DNA of 12,539 nt, taken from positions 7,102-19,640 of the forward strand of contig DCSU01000071.1 of NCBI GenBank assembly GCA_002325785.1, given 5' to 3'. A model generated the notes under the pieces. The model ran no database searches and was not told the origin of the DNA. It worked only from the letters and a program-made list of their open reading frames with translations. Below, in pieces: positions 7,503-12,539 of this stretch. The position numbers and the translations under genes were made by a program. Numbering within the stretch: position 1 is the first letter of the stretch; every line of letters starts with the position of its first letter. Source of the DNA: Bacteroidales bacterium UBA1458 (GTDB taxonomy: Bacteria > Bacteroidota > Bacteroidia > Bacteroidales > VadinHA17).

Positions 7503-8393
7503 ATGAAAAAAGATGTGGCATTAGTTCTTTCAAGCGGAGGAGCCAGAGGTTTTGCCCATATCGGCGCCATCAGGGTTCTCGAACGTGCAGGGTACAGGAT
7601 CACCTCTGTTGCCGGAACTTCTATGGGAGCACTGGTAGGTGGCATTTATGCTGCCGGGTCACTGGATGAGTTCGAGAAGTGGGTTAGTTCACTCGACGTA
7701 CTGGAGGTGCTTAAGCTGACTGATGTGACCATTGGCGGCAACGGCTTTGTCAAGGGGAAAAAGGTGATTGAGAGGATGAAGGAGATCGTACCGGCAAGGA
7801 GAATAGAGGAACTCAACATACCCTACAGCGCCATTGCCACGGATTTTACCAGGGGTGTCGAGAAAGTCTTCACCGAGGGAAGCCTGTTTGATGCCATACG
7901 TGCCTCGATATCAATACCTACAGTCTTTCAACCCTTTAAGACAGGGGGCGATTATTATGTCGACGGGGGGCTTGTCAATCCTATTCCCATCAACAGGGTG
8001 AAACGGCATAAAGGTGACTTGCTTGCAGTTGTGGATGTCAATGCCGATATACCTTATGAGAAACCTCATACCGAAGAAGAGGTGAGTGAGGAGGAAGACA
8101 ACAAGTATCTCAGGAAGATAAAGAATATCTATTCCCGGAGTGACAAGCACGTTCCCAAAAACAAAAAGGACAACATCGGACTGTTCAATCTCAACACCCG
8201 GAGCATAAGCATAATGCTGAACCAGATTGGCGCCCTGACTTTGAAAAATCACCACATTGACATAATGGTTCATGTATCGAGAAATTCATTTGGAATATAC
8301 GACTTCTACAAGGCAGATGAGATCATCAGGGAGGGTGAAAGAGCAACCAGGGTTGCACTGGGTTTACCTGAGTTAAAAAGCGACGCCGAATGA
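7503..8393 (+). CDS. Patatin-like phospholipase family protein
   Basis: Predicted serine lipid acyl hydrolase with a patatin Ser-Asp dyad (296 aa). The oxyanion loop SGGARGF is at 11-17, the nucleophile elbow GTSMG at 38-42 (Ser40), and the catalytic Asp154 in YVDGGLVNP. No signal peptide is present, so it is cytoplasmic or peripheral on the inner membrane, as for the RssA-like group it resembles. After the catalytic core there is a highly charged insert (about 176-212: many Glu, Lys, Arg) before a short C-terminal helical tail. Substrate is unknown; membrane phospholipids or their breakdown products are typical for the family. The gene begins 4 bases after the methyltransferase-like gene, so it is probably on the same transcript although no functional link to sugar use is evident. 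Confidence 0.92.
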   Translation: MKKDVALVLSSGGARGFAHIGAIRVLERAGYRITSVAGTSMGALVGGIYAAGSLDEFEKWVSSLDVLEVLKLTDVTIGGNGFVKGKKVIERMKEIVPARRIEELNIPYSAIATDFTRGVEKVFTEGSLFDAIRASISIPTVFQPFKTGGDYYVDGGLVNPIPINRVKRHKGDLLAVVDVNADIPYEKPHTEEEVSEEEDNKYLRKIKNIYSRSDKHVPKNKKDNIGLFNLNTRSISIMLNQIGALTLKNHHIDIMVHVSRNSFGIYDFYKADEIIREGERATRVALGLPELKSDAE

Positions 8394-8413
8394 GGAGATT
8401 TCGGGCTCATCAC

Positions 8414-8444
8414 TTGCAGATTTTCAGTAAAATCATTACCTTTA
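8414..8444 (+). promoter_or_regulatory. Candidate Bacteroidota-type promoter
   Basis: In the 73-base gap after the patatin gene there is TTG at 8414-8416 and TACCTTTA at 8437-8444, 20 bases apart. This fits the Bacteroidota -33 TTG and -7 TAnnTTTG pattern except for the last base of the -7 element. It would drive the coiled-coil gene starting at 8467 and possibly the envelope genes after it. The match is short and could be chance. Confidence 0.3.
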
Positions 8445-8466
8445 CTTGTTGATCTAAACAAATTTC

Positions 8467-9369
8467 ATGATGAAAAATTCTACCCTAATTATCCTCCTCG
8501 CAATACTTATGTCAAACACCGTGCTTAATGCGCAGAAGCCCATTAAAGTACTGGAGGACAGTATCCCGATCGGCAACTATCTATATCCCGGGTTCAACGT
8601 AACGATTCCCGAGGCCAATTTCGACAATACGCTTAAGAACTGGGTGAAGCTGCAGGAGACAGGGACCAAGTCAAAAGTACAGACCGAAAACGGAGAGATG
8701 ACAATCTTCGGTGCAATCATCAAGCAGGTCTCCCCTGCTCCGGTCAATATTTACAGCCGTTTGTTGAATGAAGACACTTTGAGCAGGCTGCTGGTTACCA
8801 TTGAGCTTAAAAAGGACTTGTATATTGAGCCTGCTTCAGGCGATATCCAGCTTACGGCCGCCAGGGATTACCTGAAGGATTTTGCCAAGTCGCAGTACAT
8901 GGATGTTATCAAGGAACAGCTCGCTGCCGAGGAGAAGATTCTCCGTGATATGAACAAGGAGCTCGGAGGTCTGGAGAGCAGTAAGTCGCGTACACAGAAG
9001 ACAGCCAGGAATAAAAGGAATGTGGTCAATGATGAGCAGGATAAGCTTCTTGTCAAACACAATGAATTGAGCATGCTTTCAAACGAGATCATCTACAAGA
9101 ACAACGAGATGATGGCCATGCCGGTTGGTGCAGGAAGGGATGCCATGTCGGCCCAGATAAAGGAGCTCGAAAAGAGGCGCAAGAAACTGCAGAGGGAGAT
9201 TAGCAAGGGTGAGAGCAAGATCAACAAGGCCAGATCAGACATCAACCAGGCAGATAACTCCATACCGAGGAATGAGCAGGAACAGGGAAACGTGAGAGCC
9301 AGGATTGATGCGCAGCAGCTTGTGGTTCAGTCGTATATTGACAAGCTGAACACTGTCAAGTTATATTAG
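8467..9369 (+). CDS. Secreted coiled-coil protein of unknown function
   Basis: I do not assign this to a named family, though it resembles conserved uncharacterised exported proteins of Bacteroidota that I recall without check. It is 300 aa. A signal peptide is clear: Lys3, a hydrophobic core of about 7-20, and a likely cleavage near NAQ (21-23). There is no lipobox cysteine, so it should be a free periplasmic or secreted protein. Residues 30-125 look beta-rich (YLYPGFNVTIPEANF, GEMTIFGAII), ending in LKKDLYIEP. From about 128 to 265 the chain is long, charged and helical with heptad-like spacing (KELEKRRKKLQREISK), broken by a Gly/Pro patch at 219-223. There is no cysteine. The coiled coil suggests oligomerisation or a structural or scaffold role in the envelope. 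It is followed after 52 bases by a small helical protein gene. Starts at ATG 8467 or the adjacent ATG 8470 are equivalent. Confidence 0.85.
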   Translation: MMKNSTLIILLAILMSNTVLNAQKPIKVLEDSIPIGNYLYPGFNVTIPEANFDNTLKNWVKLQETGTKSKVQTENGEMTIFGAIIKQVSPAPVNIYSRLLNEDTLSRLLVTIELKKDLYIEPASGDIQLTAARDYLKDFAKSQYMDVIKEQLAAEEKILRDMNKELGGLESSKSRTQKTARNKRNVVNDEQDKLLVKHNELSMLSNEIIYKNNEMMAMPVGAGRDAMSAQIKELEKRRKKLQREISKGESKINKARSDINQADNSIPRNEQEQGNVRARIDAQQLVVQSYIDKLNTVKLY

Positions 9370-9421
9370 GTCCTGTGCATCGGGTAAGAAAAGATTATTC
9401 ACCGTGAATACAATTAATATT

Positions 9422-9748
9422 ATGGAAAATCAGGAACAGAAGTTAAACTACCAGCAGAAGATTGAATCTCAGCTTGATGAATGGAGAGCTGACATTGACA
9501 GGCTGAGAGAGAGAGCAAAGGGTGCCACGGCTGAAACCAAGCTGAAGTATCAGGAGAATATTAACAAGCTCGAGCTTAAGATGGAAGAAGGCAAGTCGAA
9601 ACTGAAAGACCTCAAGGAGTCCGGAGGTGAGGCATGGGAGTCCGTTAAGGAAGGCGCCGATTCAATATGGGACACAATGAAGGCAACATTTGCCGAAGTA
9701 AAGGAAAAGCTAAGGGATAAGGACGACGATAATGAAAAAAGCGCTTAA
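9422..9748 (+). CDS. Small charged helical protein, sll1863 stress family-like
   Basis: Soluble small protein of 108 aa, almost wholly alpha-helical and highly charged, with no signal peptide or membrane segment. Residues 8-67 form one coiled coil (QQKIESQLDEWRADIDRLRE region). A second amphipathic helix follows after SGGEAWESVKEGADSIW (67-83). This two-part layout, with a helical hairpin and a conserved AW...SIWD stretch, resembles the sll1863-type stress-response proteins by recollection. I chose the ATG at 9422 rather than the GTG at 9404 because the N-terminal extension (NTINI) adds nothing conserved and ATG is preferred. Its 3' end overlaps the next gene by 17 bases, so the two are co-translated. 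Function is unknown; a membrane- or envelope-stress role is inferred from the neighbours. Confidence 0.82.
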   Translation: MENQEQKLNYQQKIESQLDEWRADIDRLRERAKGATAETKLKYQENINKLELKMEEGKSKLKDLKESGGEAWESVKEGADSIWDTMKATFAEVKEKLRDKDDDNEKSA

Positions 9749-10142
9749 GATAATCCTTGTTCTGGTGGTGATTGTTGGTGCCGGGCTCTTCTGGTGGCGC
9801 CATTACTTTGTATTTGGCGAGGGGGTTAAGGCCGGAGACCTGAACTTCCTCGTAAAAAAAGGCTATGTCTTCAAGACATGGGAAGGGAGGCTTATCCAGA
9901 CAGGGTTCAAAACCCCGACTCCCGGAGCGATACAGAGCAATGAATTTGAATTCAGTATCACCAATGACAGCCTTGCCATGGTCCTCGAGAGAGCCAGCGG
10001 AAAGTTCGTGGAACTGCGCTACAAGGAATACATCAAACCGCTGCCATGGAGAGGCATGAGCCAGTACGTGGTTATAGAGGTACTACAAATCAGGGAGCCT
10101 GAGGGAGAGACACAGTCCCTTATTCCCTACCAGGCAATCTGA
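9732..10142 (+). CDS. Single-pass membrane-anchored protein, Bacteroidota family of unknown function
   Basis: Short protein of 136 aa with one N-terminal hydrophobic helix (about 4-21, preceded by KKALK) and no cleavage site or lipobox, so it is probably anchored in the inner membrane with the rest outside the cytoplasm. The soluble part is compact and beta-rich, with GEGVKAGDLNFLVKKGYVFK (29-48), TWEGRLIQTGF (49-59), and ELRYKEYIKPLPWRGMSQY (94-112). I recall related Bacteroidota proteins labelled 6-phosphogluconate dehydrogenase in databases. No nucleotide-binding or dehydrogenase motif is present here, so that name should not be transferred. It overlaps the upstream helical-protein gene by 17 bases and is 2 bases before the DUF4197 gene, giving a tight three-gene unit. 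Confidence 0.85.
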   Translation: MKKALKIILVLVVIVGAGLFWWRHYFVFGEGVKAGDLNFLVKKGYVFKTWEGRLIQTGFKTPTPGAIQSNEFEFSITNDSLAMVLERASGKFVELRYKEYIKPLPWRGMSQYVVIEVLQIREPEGETQSLIPYQAI

Positions 10143-10144
10143 CT

Positions 10145-10924
10145 ATGCGAAAGACGAAATTCTTCAACCTGAAATACAGGCTGGCAGCGCTATTTCTGTC
10201 CCTGTTACTTTTAACGGGATGCGCGGAACTCATGAATATACTACAGTCAGCCTCAGCAGTGAAGCAGCTTACCGAGGGTGACATTATCGGCGGCCTGAAG
10301 GAGGCACTGACGGTAGGTGCCCGGATAGCGGCAGATAAGCTCTCATCCGAGAACGGCTATTACGGTGATCCGGCTGTGAAGATCCCTCTGCCTGAAGAGG
10401 CAAAGGTTATTATCGAGAACATCAGCAAGATACCGGGAGGTGAACAGCTCATTGAAAATGTAATCCTTAACATAAACAGGGCAGCAGAGGATGCTGCCAG
10501 GGAGGTTGCCCCAATCTTTGTCAGTTCGGTGACGCAGATGACAATCACAGACGGCTACAATATCCTGCACGGGACAGATAACGCCGCAACAACGTACCTC
10601 AGGAGCACTACCTGGAATGAGCTTTACAGCCTTTACAAACCAAAGATAAGCGCCTCCACCAATAAGGAGATCATCGCAGGGGTATCGGCGCAGGAGTCGT
10701 GGACAACCCTGACCCAAAAATGGAATTCAGTTGCCAATAGCATCGCCGGCAGGCTTGCAGGCTTCACTCCGGTAAATACCGATCTTGATGATTTTCTTAC
10801 CAGGCAGGCTCTTGAAGGGATGTTCATGAAGCTTGAAGGTGAAGAACTGAAGATCAGGAAAGAGGTCTCGGCAAGAATCACCCCGGTTCTGCAGAAGGTA
10901 TTCGGGACACTGGACAATCAATAA
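10145..10924 (+). CDS. DUF4197 lipoprotein
   Basis: Predicted outer-membrane lipoprotein of the DUF4197 family (259 aa). The signal peptide has a basic start (RKTK, then KYR), a leucine-rich core and the lipobox LLTGC, with lipidated Cys26. Ala27 at the +2 position gives no inner-membrane retention signal, and no Bacteroides-type surface export signal is seen after the Cys. The mature chain carries family hallmarks: GLKEALTVGARIAADKLS (50-67), NGYYGDPAVKIPLP (70-83), a helical core, and TTWNELYSLYKPKI. It is mostly helical, with a conserved C-terminal region LEGMFMKLEGEELKIRKE. The function of DUF4197 is unknown. Start at 10145 lies 2 bases after the previous stop, so it is co-transcribed with the two upstream genes. 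Confidence 0.92.
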   Translation: MRKTKFFNLKYRLAALFLSLLLLTGCAELMNILQSASAVKQLTEGDIIGGLKEALTVGARIAADKLSSENGYYGDPAVKIPLPEEAKVIIENISKIPGGEQLIENVILNINRAAEDAAREVAPIFVSSVTQMTITDGYNILHGTDNAATTYLRSTTWNELYSLYKPKISASTNKEIIAGVSAQESWTTLTQKWNSVANSIAGRLAGFTPVNTDLDDFLTRQALEGMFMKLEGEELKIRKEVSARITPVLQKVFGTLDNQ

Positions 10925-11002
10925 TTCCGGGAGGAGCCCTGTCAGTCATTGGTTAAGCCATATCACCAAACTTTTATTATTATTTCAAAAAAATTAAAGG
11001 AG

Positions 11003-11914
11003 ATGAGAAAAACGATAATTGCATTCTCAGCAATTATACTGCTAACAGGAATCAGTTCGACAATACTGGGTCAGGATGCCGATACTCTTGAGGGCTGGCA
11101 TAACAGCGGTGTTCTTTCGCTCAACATGGCTCAGAGTTCTTTTACCAACTGGGCAGCTGGCGGTCAGAACTCGGTGGCGCTCAATGGTCTGTTAAACCTG
11201 GCAGCGAACTACAAAATGGGCATATCGGCATGGGACAATGCCCTTAACATAGGCTACGGCAAGATGCTTCAGAAGGGAAATGACCTGGGCTGGGTCAAGA
11301 CCGACGACCGGATCGACTTCCAGTCGAAATACGGAAGGAAGGCATCAGGGAAGTGGTACTATTCAGGACTTATGAGTTTCAAAACCCAGATGACACCCGG
11401 TTACAACTATCCCAATACTGATGACAAGATATCTGATCTGCTCTCCCCTGCCTACCTCCTGTTCTCTCTCGGTATGGATTATAAGCCCAGGCCTGAGTTG
11501 TCAGTTTTTCTTTCTCCTCTCACATCAAAGAATACCATTGTAGCCGATGATTACCTTTCATCAATCGGAGCCTTCGGCGTTGACCCCGGTAAGAAGTTCA
11601 GGTCGGAACTGGGTGCCTATGCAAACATTGCCTACAAGAAAGATGAGATTGTTAAGAACGTCAACTTTCTGACGAAGCTCGACCTCTTCTCGAATTACCT
11701 TCACAATCCTCAGAACATTGATATTAGCTGGGAGACACTTATTGTCATGAAGGTCAATAAGTTCATCTCAGCAACGGTAAATACCCACCTGCTCTATGAT
11801 GATGATATCCTCATCAAGGTTGGGGAAGATACGGAAGGTGATGCGATTATGGGCAAGCGTGCGCAGTTCAAGGAAGTCATTGGCGTTGGGCTTACATATA
11901 AGTTTATCAAATAA
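11003..11914 (+). CDS. DUF3078 predicted outer-membrane beta-barrel protein
   Basis: DUF3078 family protein, a Bacteroidota group predicted to form an outer-membrane beta-barrel. I take ATG 11003 as start (303 aa) because it opens directly on a signal peptide (basic MRKT, hydrophobic core to about 21, cleavage near LGQ at 22-24). An upstream TTG at 10949 would add 18 unconserved residues. The family signature is clear in GVLSLNMAQSSFTNWAAGG (36-54), followed by NSVALNGLLNLAANYKMG and SAWDNALNIGYGKMLQKG. Alternating hydrophobic strands run to the C-terminus, ending GVGLTYKFIK as in related barrels. Substrate or role is unknown; a channel or structural barrel is inferred. It follows the DUF4197 gene by 78 bases. 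AAAGGAG sits directly against the start, too close to act as an ordinary ribosome site. Confidence 0.93.
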   Translation: MRKTIIAFSAIILLTGISSTILGQDADTLEGWHNSGVLSLNMAQSSFTNWAAGGQNSVALNGLLNLAANYKMGISAWDNALNIGYGKMLQKGNDLGWVKTDDRIDFQSKYGRKASGKWYYSGLMSFKTQMTPGYNYPNTDDKISDLLSPAYLLFSLGMDYKPRPELSVFLSPLTSKNTIVADDYLSSIGAFGVDPGKKFRSELGAYANIAYKKDEIVKNVNFLTKLDLFSNYLHNPQNIDISWETLIVMKVNKFISATVNTHLLYDDDILIKVGEDTEGDAIMGKRAQFKEVIGVGLTYKFIK

Positions 11915-11920
11915 AAAGGC

Positions 11921-11951
11921 AAAAAAATCCTGGTGTATTATCCGATACCAG
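11921..11951 (-). terminator. Weak hairpin with T-run, minus-strand orientation
   Basis: Between the DUF3078 and upp genes, CTGGT (11930-11934) pairs with ACCAG (11947-11951). Read on the minus strand the hairpin is followed by seven T (complement of the A-run 11921-11927). This resembles an intrinsic terminator for antisense transcription, but the stem is only five to seven pairs and no minus-strand gene is present. On the + strand the T-run is lacking. Confidence 0.22.
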
Positions 11952-11966
11952 AATTCCCATTGACCT

Positions 11967-12539
11967 ATGCTGAAGCTGATCAACCACCCCCTGATAACAC
12001 ACAAGCTCTCTATCATCCGGAGGAAGGAGACCGGGACGCGTGATTTCAGGCAGAACGTCAATGAGATAGCCGGTCTTATGGCTTATGAGATCACAAGGGA
12101 TCTGCCCCTGAGGGAGGTAGTCATAGACACCCCCGTCTCTTCATGCACCACTGCTGAGCTATCAAGGGAGATAATCCTCGTTCCCGTACTCAGGGCTGGT
12201 CTTGGCATGGTTGACGGCATCACCAGTCTCATTACAACGGCAAAGGTAGGCCATATAGGACTTGTTCGCGATCATGAGACCCTCGCCCCCACTGAATACT
12301 ATGCCAAGTTCCCGGCAGACTTATCGGATGCGATTGTCATGGTTTTGGATCCGATGCTTGCAACAGGCGGAAGTGCAAGTGCTGCCATTGATGCAGTAAA
12401 GAGAAGAGGTGCTGTCACTATCAGGCTGGTGTGCATTGTAGGGGCGCCCGAGGGCGTGACCCGGATAGAGAGGGAACACCCGGATGTGGATATATACCTT
12501 GCCGCTCTCGACAGCCACCTGAACGACAGGGGTTACATT
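11967..12539 (+). CDS. upp: Uracil phosphoribosyltransferase (Upp), 3' partial
   Basis: Pyrimidine salvage enzyme that makes UMP from uracil and PRPP in the cytoplasm. The frame is open to the window end (191 codons of the usual 208-217), so only the last 20 or so residues are missing. The PRPP loop DPMLATGGSASAAID is at 128-142, the Arg-rich VLRAGLGM at 74-81, and EYYAKFP at 110-116. The end, NDRGYI, is the beginning of the uracil-binding motif that continues GYIxPGLGDAG in the family, so the cut is purely the window edge. The ATG at 11967 opens on NHPL..H, as expected for the family. It is 52 bases after the DUF3078 gene; no special regulation is visible, and whether it shares the upstream transcript is unclear. 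Confidence 0.96.
   Translation, partial: MLKLINHPLITHKLSIIRRKETGTRDFRQNVNEIAGLMAYEITRDLPLREVVIDTPVSSCTTAELSREIILVPVLRAGLGMVDGITSLITTAKVGHIGLVRDHETLAPTEYYAKFPADLSDAIVMVLDPMLATGGSASAAIDAVKRRGAVTIRLVCIVGAPEGVTRIEREHPDVDIYLAALDSHLNDRGYI

Noticed and set aside
8390..8410. Inverted repeat ATGAG/CTCAT at the end of the patatin gene as a terminator
   Set aside because: The stem is only five pairs, with an 11-base loop and no T-run directly after it.
8446..8461. Inverted repeat TTGTT/AACAA upstream of the coiled-coil gene as an operator
   Set aside because: Five A/T-rich pairs with a six-base spacer in an A/T-rich gap are expected by chance.
9404..9421. GTG start for the small helical protein
   Set aside because: The extra six codons carry no recognisable feature, and the ATG at 9422 opens on a typical charged N-terminus.
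10949..11002. TTG start for the DUF3078 protein
   Set aside because: It would place 18 residues before a clear signal peptide that begins at the ATG at 11003.

Overview
The window looks like chromosomal DNA from a Bacteroidota member, probably an uncultured Bacteroidales-like lineage. Evidence for this is a DUF3078 outer-membrane protein, a DUF4197 lipoprotein, a short membrane-anchored family that I recall mainly from Bacteroidota, A-rich leaders in place of good Shine-Dalgarno sites, and one weak -33/-7 type promoter. All genes I can support lie on the + strand. There are 12 protein-coding genes, two of them cut by the window edges. I see no tRNA, rRNA, CRISPR array, insertion sequence or long repeat. 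No stretch over 300 bases lacks a gene; the largest gap is about 80 bases.

Region 1 (about 1-7498) reads as a carbohydrate-catabolism operon. In order it encodes a GH38-type alpha-mannosidase-like hydrolase (5' end missing), an N-acetylglucosamine-6-phosphate deacetylase (NagA), a ROK-family sugar kinase with altered substrate-site residues, a major facilitator transporter, a UPF0309-type SIS-domain phosphosugar protein, and a uroporphyrinogen decarboxylase-superfamily protein carrying the zinc ligands of corrinoid-linked methyltransferases. The inferred flow is glycan cleavage, import by the MFS carrier, phosphorylation by the ROK protein, deacetylation by NagA, and further conversion by the SIS protein. 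The methyltransferase-like protein has no obvious role in standard GlcNAc catabolism. No nagB-like deaminase and no SusC/SusD pair is visible. The altered kinase, the SIS protein and the methyltransferase-like gene together make this the most likely place for an undescribed pathway, perhaps for a modified (for example O-methylated) amino sugar or mannose-containing glycan. That is inference.

Region 2 (7503-8393) is a patatin-like serine hydrolase four bases after the methyltransferase-like gene, so it may be co-transcribed although its function is unrelated.

Region 3 (8467-11914) is an envelope-protein cluster: a secreted coiled-coil protein, a small charged helical protein resembling the sll1863 stress family, a single-pass membrane protein, a DUF4197 lipoprotein and a DUF3078 predicted beta-barrel. 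The middle three are almost certainly one transcription unit (17-base overlap, then a 2-base gap). A candidate promoter lies before the coiled-coil gene.

Region 4 (11967 to the end) is uracil phosphoribosyltransferase (upp), a pyrimidine salvage enzyme cut at its C-terminus by the window edge.
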